A stretch of 37,772 bases of DNA from an uncultured Eubacteriales bacterium (GTDB lineage: Bacteria > Bacillota > Clostridia > Oscillospirales > Butyricicoccaceae), in contig CAJUGU010000025.1 in the NCBI GenBank assembly GCA_910586105.1, forward strand, positions 1 through 37,772, read 5' to 3'. Within the stretch, counting starts at the first letter, position 1. Every line of letters begins with the position of its first letter. The notes under the pieces were generated by a model. That model searched no databases, had not been told where the DNA came from, and was given only the letters and a program-made list of their open reading frames with translations. Made by a program: the position numbers and the translations under genes. Below are positions 7,600 to 15,794 of the stretch, in pieces.

Positions 7600-7974
7600 A
7601 TGCTCGAAAACCTGATCATAAACCATTATGAGACGGCGGCGGTCATCCTCTTCGGGATCGGCTTCACGACCCTGCTGCTGCATCAAAACCTCATTAAAAA
7701 AATCATTGGCATGAATATCATGGACACCGCGGTCTACCTGTTCCTCGCGGCGAAGGGCTTTGTCACCGGCAGGCTCGCGCCGATCGTGGTCGACGGCGTA
7801 CAGGATATGGAAGCCTACATCAACCCTGTGCCCGCCGGGCTGGTCCTGACCGGCATCGTCGTTTCGGTCAGCGTGACCGCGCTCATGCTTTCGCTGAGCC
7901 TGTGCCTTTACCGGCGCTATCGCTCGCTCGACCTGGACGTGATCTTAATGCACGTGAAGAAGGAGTGGAGCTGA
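7600..7974 (+). CDS. mrpC: Mrp-type antiporter subunit C (NuoK-like)
   Basis: A 124-residue protein with three membrane helices, matching MrpC/MnhC and the complex I subunit NuoK. The start is ATG 7600 after AAAGGGGGAG; the longer open frame from 7366 is inside the previous gene. Conserved features are LLHQNLIKKIIGMNIMDTAVYLFLAAKG in the second helix region and NPVPAGLVLTGIVVSVSVTALMLSLSLCLYRRY in the third (the usual motif is DPLPQALVLTAIVI). MrpC packs beside MrpD and forms the entrance of the half-channel. Its stop is one base from the next start. Confidence 0.93.
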   Translation: MLENLIINHYETAAVILFGIGFTTLLLHQNLIKKIIGMNIMDTAVYLFLAAKGFVTGRLAPIVVDGVQDMEAYINPVPAGLVLTGIVVSVSVTALMLSLSLCLYRRYRSLDLDVILMHVKKEWS

Positions 7975-7975
7975 T

Positions 7976-9472
7976 ATGCCGTTTGTTTGCAATTTCCCCT
8001 TCTTTTCCATCGTGCTTTCGATGTTTTCCGGCATTGTCTCGTCCGTACTGAGCGGGAAGACGGCCAAGAAGCTGAGCATCGCGCTGCTGTGCGTCAACCT
8101 GAGCCTGAGCGCATCGGTGCTGGCCTACGCCTTCGGGACGGGGGAAAGCTATGTTTATAGGATGGGCCATTTCCCCGCGCCGTGGGGCAATGAGATCCGC
8201 GCGGGCGTGCTGGAAGGCGTGCTCGCGACCTTCTTCTGTACGATCATGCTGCTGGCGCTGGCGGGCGGCTTGCAGCACATCCAGCAGGAGATCGAGGAGA
8301 CCAAGCAGAACCTGTATTTCATCATGGTCGACCTGCTGCTCGCGTCGCTGCTGGCGCTGATCTACACGAACGACCTGTTCACCGCCTATGTGTTCGTCGA
8401 GATCAACACCATTGCCGCCTGCGGCATGATCATGATCCGGCACACCGGGCGCAGTTATGTCGCCGCCGCCCGTTATATGGTCATGAGCCTGTTGGGCTCG
8501 GGCCTGTTCCTGATCAGCCTTTCCACGCTGTACGGCCTGACCGGCCAGCTGCTGATGAGCCCCGCGAAGGAGGCCGTTGCCGCCCTGCGCGCCGGGAACT
8601 TGTATATGGAACCGCTGACCGTAACGGTCGCGCTCATGACCGTCGGCCTTGCGATCAAAAGCGGCCTGTACCCGTTCCATTCGTGGATGCCGGAAACCTA
8701 TGGCTATTCGACCGCGTCCTCCTCGGCGATCCTGTCCAGTCTGGTGTCGAAGGGGTACATCATCCTGCTGGTGAAGATCTATTACCGCGTGCTCGGCCGC
8801 GAGACCATCATGCAGGGCAAGATCTCCAACCTGCTGTTCATCTTCGGCCTTGCGGGCATGATCATGGGCTCGCTCAGCGCCATCCGCGAAAGCGACCTGC
8901 GCCGCATGATCGCTTATTCTTCCGTCGCCCAGATCGGCTACATTTATATGGGCTTCGGGCTGGGCACCGAAGCGGGCGTGATCGCGTCGCTGTTCCACAT
9001 CCTGTCGCATGCGGCGAGCAAGGGCCTGCTGTTTATCTCGGCGACCGGCCTGTCGGACGTATCCGACGGCGGCAGGCATTTCCGCGACCTGCGCGGCGCG
9101 GGCTATCGGGACCCGGTCGCGGCGGCGGGCTTCACCGTCGGCGCAATGAGCATGGTCGGCCTGCCGATGTTTGCGGGCTTCATCTCGAAGCTGCTGTTCG
9201 CGACGGCGGCCGTGCAGGATCCGACCAAGATGCTGCCCACGCTGGTATGCCTTGCGGTGTCTACGGTGCTGAACACCGTTTATTTCCTGCGCACGGTGCT
9301 GACGATTTTCACGCCGGTCAACGGGGACGGCAAAGAAAAGGCGCGGGGGCTGACAAAGGGCTTTGCCTTCAAGCTCTCGGTGCTTTGCTTCATCGTATTG
9401 AATGTCGTGCTTGGACTGTTCTCCGACCCGATCGTCGCGGCGCTGGAACAGGGCCTGCACATGTTCTCGTAA
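7976..9472 (+). CDS. mrpD: MrpD-like antiporter subunit 1 (proton_antipo_M family)
   Basis: A 498-residue polytopic protein (about 14 helices) of the NuoL/M/N-MrpA/D superfamily. Residues expected for ion translocation are present: Glu142 in helix 5 (FVEINTIAACGMI), Lys228 in the broken helix (AIKSGLYPFHSWMPETYGY), Lys260 (VSKGYIILL) and the His341/His345/Lys349 group (FHILSHAASKGLLF). Its position right after MrpC corresponds to MrpD/MbhH. The sequence around the helix-7 loop (ETYGYSTASSSA) differs from that of the other three copies (HPVAPAPxSA or SVAPTPVTA), so this copy is not a recent duplicate. Ribosome binding site AAGGAG lies at the end of mrpC. Confidence 0.92.
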   Translation: MPFVCNFPFFSIVLSMFSGIVSSVLSGKTAKKLSIALLCVNLSLSASVLAYAFGTGESYVYRMGHFPAPWGNEIRAGVLEGVLATFFCTIMLLALAGGLQHIQQEIEETKQNLYFIMVDLLLASLLALIYTNDLFTAYVFVEINTIAACGMIMIRHTGRSYVAAARYMVMSLLGSGLFLISLSTLYGLTGQLLMSPAKEAVAALRAGNLYMEPLTVTVALMTVGLAIKSGLYPFHSWMPETYGYSTASSSAILSSLVSKGYIILLVKIYYRVLGRETIMQGKISNLLFIFGLAGMIMGSLSAIRESDLRRMIAYSSVAQIGYIYMGFGLGTEAGVIASLFHILSHAASKGLLFISATGLSDVSDGGRHFRDLRGAGYRDPVAAAGFTVGAMSMVGLPMFAGFISKLLFATAAVQDPTKMLPTLVCLAVSTVLNTVYFLRTVLTIFTPVNGDGKEKARGLTKGFAFKLSVLCFIVLNVVLGLFSDPIVAALEQGLHMFS

Positions 9473-9487
9473 GGGAGTGGATCGAGG

Positions 9488-10999
9488 ATGAAATATTTGA
9501 CGAATCTGGAACATCTGGACCCGATCGACCTTTCCGTGGGATACCCGATCCTGCTGGTGCTGTTCGTGCCGCTGGTATTGGGCGCGGCGCTGCTGCTCCT
9601 GCGCCCGCTGCGGGAGGGCAGGGCCGCCCGGAAGACGTTCACCGCGGCGGCGCTGGCCGTAGACCTCCTGCTGGTTTACCTCCTGCTCCGCCAGCCGGAC
9701 GCCAAACCGGCGGCGCTGTTCTGGCTGACGCCCGACCTGCCGATCGTCGTGAATCAGGACCTGCTGTCCCGGGCCTTCCTGGCCATGGCGGCGGCGCTCT
9801 GGCTGGCCGCCGGGATCTTTTCCTTCGGCTATTTCAAAGGGGACCGGCGCGAAGGGCTGTTTTACGGCGTGTATCTCATGGTGTTTGGTATGCTGGCGGG
9901 CGTCGCTGTGTCGGGCAACCTGATCTCGCTGTACTTGTTTTATGAATTGCTGACGCTGACCTCGTCGCTGCTGGTCTTTTACGAAGGCACGCACGAAGCG
10001 GTGATGGCCGGCCTGAAATACCTGTTTTATTCCATCGGCGGCGCGTTCCTCGCGCTGATCGGGGTCTTCGTCCTGGCGCGTATGAACGGCTGGCTTGTGT
10101 TCCAGCCGGGCGGGCTGACGCTGCATGAAAACATCGCCGGACGCACGCCGGTCATATTGGCCGTAGCGTTCCTCATGCTGCTCGGCGTCGGCGCGAAAGC
10201 GGGCATGTACCCGCTGCACGGCTGGCTCCCGACGGCGCACCCGGTCGCGCCCGCCCCGGCGAGCGCGGTGCTCTCCGGCCTGATCGTGAAAGCGGGCGTA
10301 TTCTTCGCCATCCGTCTGGTGTATTATACCATTGGCGCGGACCTGCTGCGCGGCACCTGGGTGCAGTATGCATGGCTGACGCTGGCGCTGGTCACGGTGT
10401 TTATGGGCTCCATGCTCGCGTTTATGGAACCGGTGCTCAAAAAGCGCCTTGCCTACTCCACCGTCAGCCAGGTATCCTATATCCTGTTCGGCCTCGCGCT
10501 GCTCACCCCGACGGGGCTGACGGGCGGCCTGCTGCACATGATTTTTCACGCGGTCACCAAATGCGGCCTGTTCCTCGCGGCGGGTGCGTTCATCAAACAA
10601 AGCAAATGCACCCGCGTCGACGGTCTGGAAGGCGTGGGCAGGGCCATGCCCGTAACGACCGCCTGCTTCGCGATGTTCGGGCTTTCGCTGGTCGGCATCC
10701 CGCCCTTCTCGGGCTTCGTCAGCAAGTGGTATCTTGCCACCGGCGTCTCGGGCGCGGGCGTCGGGCTGTTCGCCCTGATCGGCCCCGCGGTGCTGCTCCT
10801 GAGCGCGTTGCTGACCGCGGGCTATCTGTTCCCGCTGCCGGTGCGCGGCTTTTTCGCCCCGGCGAAAAAGGGCGTGCGGGAAGCGCCGCCCGTCATGACG
10901 GTCCCGCTGGCCGCGCTGGCCGTGCTCTCGCTCGTGCTCGGCATTTTCGCGCAGCCGCTGGCCGGGCTGCTGGCGCAGATTGCCGGATCGGTATTATAA
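9488..10999 (+). CDS. MrpD-like antiporter subunit 2
   Basis: A 503-residue NuoM/MrpD-type membrane protein starting at ATG 9488 after a GGGAGTGG/GAGG site, 15 bp behind subunit 1. It keeps Glu153 (YLFYELLTLTSS), Lys237 (GAKAGMYPLHGWLPTAHPVAPAPASA), Lys268 (VKAGVFFAIR) and a C-terminal His/Lys group (LLHMIFHAVTKCGLFLAAGAF), so it should be an active ion-translocating unit rather than a structural relic. The AHPVAPAP loop is typical of NuoL/M-like subunits of group 4 hydrogenases and Mbh. It probably adds one more proton or sodium path to the membrane arm. Confidence 0.9.
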   Translation: MKYLTNLEHLDPIDLSVGYPILLVLFVPLVLGAALLLLRPLREGRAARKTFTAAALAVDLLLVYLLLRQPDAKPAALFWLTPDLPIVVNQDLLSRAFLAMAAALWLAAGIFSFGYFKGDRREGLFYGVYLMVFGMLAGVAVSGNLISLYLFYELLTLTSSLLVFYEGTHEAVMAGLKYLFYSIGGAFLALIGVFVLARMNGWLVFQPGGLTLHENIAGRTPVILAVAFLMLLGVGAKAGMYPLHGWLPTAHPVAPAPASAVLSGLIVKAGVFFAIRLVYYTIGADLLRGTWVQYAWLTLALVTVFMGSMLAFMEPVLKKRLAYSTVSQVSYILFGLALLTPTGLTGGLLHMIFHAVTKCGLFLAAGAFIKQSKCTRVDGLEGVGRAMPVTTACFAMFGLSLVGIPPFSGFVSKWYLATGVSGAGVGLFALIGPAVLLLSALLTAGYLFPLPVRGFFAPAKKGVREAPPVMTVPLAALAVLSLVLGIFAQPLAGLLAQIAGSVL

Positions 11000-11014
11000 G
11001 GAGGGGAAAAGAGA

Positions 11015-12484
11015 ATGGAACCAATATTTTTGATCGTCCCCATCCTGCTGCCGGTCGCGGCGGCGGTGTGGCTGCGGCTGTGCCATCCGGCAGGAAAGCG
11101 CATGGAGGCCGCGCTCTTTGCGCTCGTGCTGTTGAATTCCGTCCTGGTCGGGGCGCTGCTGCTCAACCGCCCCGCGGAAGGGCTTGCGCTTTTCCGTTTC
11201 ACGAGGGGCCTGTCGGTCGAGCTGCGGCTGGACGGTATGGGCTCGGTGTTCGCCGGGATCATAGCCACGCTGTGGCCGCTCGCGACGCTGTATACCTATT
11301 CCTATCTGCATGAGGATAAACGCATCGGCGTGTTCCTCACCTGCTATACCCTGACCTATGCGGTCACGCTCGGCATCGCGTTTGCGGGCAACCTGCTCAC
11401 GCTGTACCTGTTTTACGAGCTGCTTACGCTGGTCACCGTCCCGCTGGTCATGCACGACATGACCCACGAGGCGCGGCGCGCGGCGCGCAAATATCTGTAT
11501 TATTCGCTGGGCGGCGCGGCGTTCGCGTTCATGGGCATCGTGTTCCTGTCGCATTACGGCGCAACGCTCGATTTTACCCAGTTCGCCGCCGCCGTCAACA
11601 GCGGCATGGTGCTGTCCCACCGCGACATGATGACGGTCGTCTATGTGCTGACCTTCTTTGGGTTCGGCGTCAAGGCGGCGATCTTCCCGTTTCACGGCTG
11701 GCTGCCCACGGCGTCCGTAGCGCCAACGCCGGTCACGGCGCTGCTGCATGCGGTAGCGGTCGTCAAATCGGGCGCGTTCGCGATCCTGCGCGTCACCTAT
11801 TTCAACTACGGCACGACCTTCCTGGAAGGCTCCTGGGCGCAGGACGTCGTCATGCTGGCGGCGATGGCAACGGTCGTTTTCGCCTCGACGATGGCGGTCA
11901 AGGCGGTGCATTTCAAGCGTCGGCTGGCGTATTCGACGATCTCCAACCTGTCCTACATTCTGCTCGCGGCGTCGACAATGACAAAGCTGGGGCTGGCTGC
12001 GGCGCTGTCGCATATGGTGTTCCACGCGGTGATGAAATGCTGCGCGTTCTTCTGCGCGGGCGCGGTCATGCATCAGTCGAAGAAGAACTATATCTATGAG
12101 CTGGACGGGATCGCTCATCGGATGCCTGTGGTCTTCGCCTGCTTTACGGTTGCGTCGGTCTCGCTGACCGGCATCCCGCCGCTGTGCGGCTTCCTCAGCA
12201 AATGGTCGATCGCAAAGGCGCTCCTGACCATGCCGGAGACCTGGCTGGGCTGCGCCGGGCTGGCCTGCCTGATCTATGCGGCCTTCATGTCGGGCATTTA
12301 TATGCTGACCGTGGTCGTGCGCGCCTGGCAGCCGCTGCCGGAGGGCGCGCTGCGCGAGGTACGGGATCCGGACTGGCGGATGCTGGCGCCGATCGGGATG
12401 CTCGCCGTGGCGGTCGTGGCGTTGGGGTTTTGCTCCCAGCCGCTGTTCACGCTGCTGGGCCGCATCGCCAACGGGCAGATATAA
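11015..12484 (+). CDS. MrpD-like antiporter subunit 3
   Basis: A 489-residue protein of the same superfamily, starting at ATG 11015 after AAGGAGGGG, 15 bp behind subunit 2. Key residues are Glu135 (YLFYELLTLVTVPLVMHDMTHEARRAARKY), Lys220 (GVKAAIFPFHGWLPTASVAPTPVTA), a Lys in VVKSGAFAIL and the group LSHMVFHAVMKCCAFFCAGAVMHQSKK. The ASVAPTPVTALLHAV loop is the form typical of NuoL/MrpA/MrpD subunits, so this copy may be the closest to a classical MrpD or to the NuoL-like half of MrpA. The exact correspondence needs a tree. Confidence 0.9.
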   Translation: MEPIFLIVPILLPVAAAVWLRLCHPAGKRMEAALFALVLLNSVLVGALLLNRPAEGLALFRFTRGLSVELRLDGMGSVFAGIIATLWPLATLYTYSYLHEDKRIGVFLTCYTLTYAVTLGIAFAGNLLTLYLFYELLTLVTVPLVMHDMTHEARRAARKYLYYSLGGAAFAFMGIVFLSHYGATLDFTQFAAAVNSGMVLSHRDMMTVVYVLTFFGFGVKAAIFPFHGWLPTASVAPTPVTALLHAVAVVKSGAFAILRVTYFNYGTTFLEGSWAQDVVMLAAMATVVFASTMAVKAVHFKRRLAYSTISNLSYILLAASTMTKLGLAAALSHMVFHAVMKCCAFFCAGAVMHQSKKNYIYELDGIAHRMPVVFACFTVASVSLTGIPPLCGFLSKWSIAKALLTMPETWLGCAGLACLIYAAFMSGIYMLTVVVRAWQPLPEGALREVRDPDWRMLAPIGMLAVAVVALGFCSQPLFTLLGRIANGQI

Positions 12485-12496
12485 GGAGGGGATGGA

Positions 12497-14533
12497 ATGA
12501 ATTTGATCCCATTGATCTTGGCAGTCCCGCTTTGCGGCGCGTTTTGTACAGCGCTTTGCGGCAAGCGGGGGAAGCTCGCAAATTGGATCGCCCTTGCGGC
12601 TGAGCTTGCGGTGCTGTTGATGGCGGCGGGTACCTTTCCGCCTCTGGCGGACGGGCTGGACAGCTGCCGCTTCCTGCTGGTTGGGGAGCCGGGGCTTGCG
12701 TTCGCGGCGGACGGCTTCCGGCGCGTCTGGCTGGTGCTGATCGCGTTCGCGTTCGCCATGAGCGGGCTGATGTGCCCGGAATATTTGGCGCACAGCCACG
12801 CGCAGGCGCGCTATCAGACGGCAACGCTGCTGACGCTTTGCGGCACGTTGGGCGTCTTCCTCGCGGCCGACTTCTTCACTCTTTTTGTCTGCTTCGAGCT
12901 GATGAGCCTGTCTTCGTGGCTGTGGGTGCTCCATGAGGAGACCCCCGGCGCGAAATACGCGGCGGATACCTATTTAGCGGTCGCGGTGCTGGGCGGCCTG
13001 GTGCTGCTGCTGGGCATTTTCCTGCTGCACATCGGCTTCGGCGGCGAACCCTCGTTCGCCATGATGCGGCAGCTGGATTATACCGGCGCGCCGCGTGCGC
13101 TGCGCTATCTGACCGGCGGGCTGATGCTGTTCGGCTTTGCGGCCAAGGCGGGCCTGTTCCCGCTGCATTTCTGGTTGCCGATGGCCCATCCGGTCGCGCC
13201 CGCGCCGTCCAGCGCCCTGCTGTCCGGCGTGCTGACCAAGTGCGGCGTGCTTGGCATGTTGCTGCTGTCCACGACGCTGTTCCAGAACGATTTCCGCTGG
13301 GGAGAAGTCGTGCTGTCGCTGGGCGTCGTCACGATGGCGCTGGGCGCGGCGCTGGCGCTGTGCTCGGTTGACCTGAAACGGACGCTGGCTTGTTCCTCAG
13401 TCTCACAGATCGGGTTCATCGCGGTCGGCGTGGGCCTTATCAGCCTGCTGGGGACGGAAAATGCGCTGGCGGTGCGCGGCACGGTGCTGCATATGATGAA
13501 CCACACCCTGATCAAGCTGGTGCTGTTCCTCGCGGCGGGCGTGTTTGCGATGTGCCGCGGCACGCTCGATCTCAATGAACTGCGCGGGGCGGGGCGGGGC
13601 AACCTGCCGCTGCTGCTGGCGTTCCTGACCGGCGCATGGTCGGTCGCCGGGATCCCGGGCGGCAGCGGCTACCTGAGCAAGACGATGCTGCATGAATCCA
13701 TCGTCGAATATACCGAGCTCGTCAAGGGCTCGGGCGGCAGTATTGTGACCGAGCTGCACATCGTCGAATGGCTGTTCCTGATCTCGGGCGGCCTGACGCT
13801 GGCCTATATGGCCAAGCTGTTCCTGACCCTGTTCGTGGCGGAGCCCGCGAAGGGCGGCAAGCCGGTGCGGATGGGCGCGGCGACGCTGACGGCGTTGGCG
13901 GTCCCGTCCGCGGCGCTGTGGGCGCTGGGGCTTGCCCCGCATCCGCTGACCGACCGGCTGCTCGATCTGGCGCAGCCTGTGCTGACCGGCGCCGTGCTGG
14001 AGCATCCGCTGCACTATTATTCGCTGGCCAACCTGACCGGCGGCGGGATCTCGCTGGCGATCGGCGCGGCGGTGTATTTCTGCATCGTGCGCAGGCTGCT
14101 GCGGCGGGACGGCGAGCTGGTCAACGTCGTGCCCGCATGGTGCGACGTCGAGCGGAAGATCTACCGCCCGCTGTTCCTGCGGCTGCTGCCGGGCGCTGCG
14201 GGGCTGGTCTGCCGCATGGTCGACTGTTCGCTCGATGGAGCCGTCGTCCTGCTGCGCCGGACGGTCTTCTGCAACCTTGGCAAACCGAAGCGCGAGGTCG
14301 CGGGCGTGCGGCTGACCGATACGCTCGGGCGTTTGTGCGACCGGATCGTGCTGCTGCTCAACCGCACCGTGCGCCGCGGGGATCCGATCGAGCATCGTTC
14401 CTTTGTGTATATTTTTGCGGAGCGTGAACGCGAGATCGTCGCGTCCAGCCGCCTGATCACGGTGAGCCTGTCCTTTGGCATGCTGCTCGCCTGCGCGGGG
14501 CTGGTCGCCACGCTGTTGTATCTGCTGGTATAA
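12497..14533 (+). CDS. Large NuoL/HyfB-like antiporter subunit 4 with C-terminal extension
   Basis: A 678-residue protein, about 180 residues longer than its neighbours, starting at ATG 12497 after AAGGAGGGG. The core has Glu134 (FVCFELMSLSSWLWVLHEE), Lys217 (FAAKAGLFPLHFWLPMAHPVAPAPSSA), Lys248 (LTKCGVLG) and the group LHMMNHTLIKLVLFLAAGVF. The HFWLPMAHPVAPAPSSA form is typical of HyfB/HycC-type group 4 hydrogenase subunits. After residue about 500 come two or more further helices and a long amphipathic stretch, ending in a final hydrophobic helix. This resembles the lateral helix by which NuoL-type subunits clamp neighbouring antiporter subunits. No hydrogenase genes follow; the operon ends here at a terminator. 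Confidence 0.9.
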   Translation: MNLIPLILAVPLCGAFCTALCGKRGKLANWIALAAELAVLLMAAGTFPPLADGLDSCRFLLVGEPGLAFAADGFRRVWLVLIAFAFAMSGLMCPEYLAHSHAQARYQTATLLTLCGTLGVFLAADFFTLFVCFELMSLSSWLWVLHEETPGAKYAADTYLAVAVLGGLVLLLGIFLLHIGFGGEPSFAMMRQLDYTGAPRALRYLTGGLMLFGFAAKAGLFPLHFWLPMAHPVAPAPSSALLSGVLTKCGVLGMLLLSTTLFQNDFRWGEVVLSLGVVTMALGAALALCSVDLKRTLACSSVSQIGFIAVGVGLISLLGTENALAVRGTVLHMMNHTLIKLVLFLAAGVFAMCRGTLDLNELRGAGRGNLPLLLAFLTGAWSVAGIPGGSGYLSKTMLHESIVEYTELVKGSGGSIVTELHIVEWLFLISGGLTLAYMAKLFLTLFVAEPAKGGKPVRMGAATLTALAVPSAALWALGLAPHPLTDRLLDLAQPVLTGAVLEHPLHYYSLANLTGGGISLAIGAAVYFCIVRRLLRRDGELVNVVPAWCDVERKIYRPLFLRLLPGAAGLVCRMVDCSLDGAVVLLRRTVFCNLGKPKREVAGVRLTDTLGRLCDRIVLLLNRTVRRGDPIEHRSFVYIFAEREREIVASSRLITVSLSFGMLLACAGLVATLLYLLV

Positions 14534-14540
14534 AAGGCCC

Positions 14541-14580
14541 GCGCCGGTCCGTCGCTTTTGCGGCGGGCCGGCGCAGTTTT
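14541..14580. terminator. Bidirectional terminator between converging operons
   Basis: GCGCCGG (14541-14547) pairs with CCGGCGC (14568-14574), with further G/C pairs inside, then a T run on the plus strand. AAAA precedes the hairpin and serves as the T tract for the minus strand. It ends the antiporter operon and the lipoprotein gene that runs toward it. Confidence 0.75.
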
Positions 14581-14592
14581 AAACGGTACGTT

Positions 14593-15594
14593 TCAGGGGC
14601 GTTCCGTGACCGCGCGGGGTTCGGCGACGAACATATAAGGCTGAACATTGCCGCCGACCGTTGCTTTGGGCGTATGGATTCCTTCATCAAATGCGCGCCC
14701 CTGTTCCAGGTTGACAGCAGCGGCGGCGGTGGCGGACGCCTGTTCCGGTGCATTCGGATCGACCGTCATGAGCAGCTTTCCCTGCGAAAGCGCGTCTATC
14801 CCATCTGCGGATGCGTCGATCCCGACGATCGGCGTTTGGGACGCATCCAGCCCGGCCTCTTCGATCGCGTCGATCGCGCCCAGCGCCATGGCATCGTTAT
14901 TGGCGATGATGCAGTCGTATTCGATCCCCTCTGCGAGCAGCCTCCGCATGGCGTGATACGCCCGATCGCGGGAAAAATCGCAGGTTTGAAATTCCGCCGC
15001 TGCAACAGCGGTCAGCCCCGCGTCAAAAAGCCCCTGGATCGCGCCGTCCGCGCGCTTCTCCGTGCTTTCCAGACCGGGCGTTCCCTGAAACAGCAGGTAG
15101 CGGATCTCCGGCGCTTCGCGCCCGGCAAAACAGGAAGCGAGCGCTTCGCCCTGCAAAATACCGCTTCGCGTTTCCTCGCAGCCGACAAAGACCATATGGT
15201 CGTGCAGGATTCGGCGGTCGGCTGGGGCGCGGTTCAGCAGCACGACGCCGGCGCCCGAGGCGATTTCGGCGATTTTTTCGCCCGCTTTGTCGTCGGCAAG
15301 GGTCACGATCAGCGCGCCCGCGCCCTCCGCGAGCGCTTTCTGCGCCTGAAGGAGCTGCGTCTCCGCATCTCCTCCGGCGTTGTAAGAAAGCAGCTCGTAG
15401 CCGGCGGCAGCCGCTTCCGCTTCGATCGACCGCTTCAGATCAAGGAGGAACGCATCCTCCTCTGCCAGCAGCAGTGCCAGCGGCTTTCGTTCGGCCTGCG
15501 GCGCGGCGGGAGCGTTGCTCACGCCGCAGCCGGTGAGAAGCAGAGCCGAGGCCAATATGCCGGATAAAATTTGAAATAGACCGTTCGTTTTCAT
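14593..15594 (-). CDS. Periplasmic-type sugar-binding lipoprotein (Peripla_BP_4 / RbsB family)
   Basis: The start is the Met at 15594, preceded on the minus strand by GGGAGGACC; the longer frame to 15666 adds residues before the signal peptide and is rejected. The 333-residue product has a lipoprotein signal (MKTNGLFQILSGILASALLLTGC) with Cys23 after LLTG. The binding domain follows the ribose/galactose-binding pattern: EAAAAGYELLSYNAGGDAETQLLQ, GAGALIVTLADD, GVVLLNRAP, YDCIIANNDAMALGAIDAIEEAG and TPIVGIDASADG. It would bind a monosaccharide outside the membrane and hand it to an ABC permease or a sensor. No permease or ATPase gene is adjacent, so it is an orphan here. The AraC-type regulator encoded just upstream may control it. 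Confidence 0.88.
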   Translation of the reverse strand: MKTNGLFQILSGILASALLLTGCGVSNAPAAPQAERKPLALLLAEEDAFLLDLKRSIEAEAAAAGYELLSYNAGGDAETQLLQAQKALAEGAGALIVTLADDKAGEKIAEIASGAGVVLLNRAPADRRILHDHMVFVGCEETRSGILQGEALASCFAGREAPEIRYLLFQGTPGLESTEKRADGAIQGLFDAGLTAVAAAEFQTCDFSRDRAYHAMRRLLAEGIEYDCIIANNDAMALGAIDAIEEAGLDASQTPIVGIDASADGIDALSQGKLLMTVDPNAPEQASATAAAAVNLEQGRAFDEGIHTPKATVGGNVQPYMFVAEPRAVTERP

Positions 15595-15662
15595 AGCGGG
15601 TCCTCCCTGTTTTTTGATTTGCCGCTCCTGTCCGGGAGCTGTTCCCAGCATACCGGAAAGCC

Positions 15663-15688
15663 GCAAAAACCGGAATAGACGTTTTTGC
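15663..15688. promoter_or_regulatory. Inverted repeat, possible operator before the lipoprotein gene
   Basis: GCAAAAAC (15663-15670) and GTTTTTGC (15681-15688) form a perfect 8-bp inverted repeat with a 10-bp spacer. On the minus strand it lies just upstream of, and partly over, a possible weak -35 region for a -10-like TATGCT (15652-15647). The placement fits an operator, but the bound protein is unknown. Confidence 0.4.
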
Positions 15689-15750
15689 GATCCGGCGTTC
15701 CCTGCGCTGAGCGGGCAGAGGGAAGCTGGACTTTCTTGCGGTTTTGCGCA

Positions 15751-15789
15751 AAAAAAAGAAGCGTTCCGCTATGCGGGAACGCTTCTTTT
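15751..15789 (-). terminator. Terminator of the araC-type gene
   Basis: AAAAGAAGCGTTCC (15754-15767) pairs perfectly over 14 bp with GGAACGCTTCTTTT (15776-15789). On the minus strand it is followed by a run of T, five bases after the regulator's stop. The regulator and the lipoprotein gene are therefore probably separate transcription units. Confidence 0.85.
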
Positions 15790-15794
15790 GTTCT

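Noticed and set aside
7883..10600. A 905-codon open frame on the minus strand
   Set aside because: It lies antisense to two clear MrpD-like genes, has Arg/Gln/His-rich shadow composition typical of GC-rich coding DNA, and shows no domain.
10994..12934. A 646-codon open frame on the minus strand
   Set aside because: Antisense to the third antiporter subunit and the start of the fourth, with the same shadow composition and no recognisable family.
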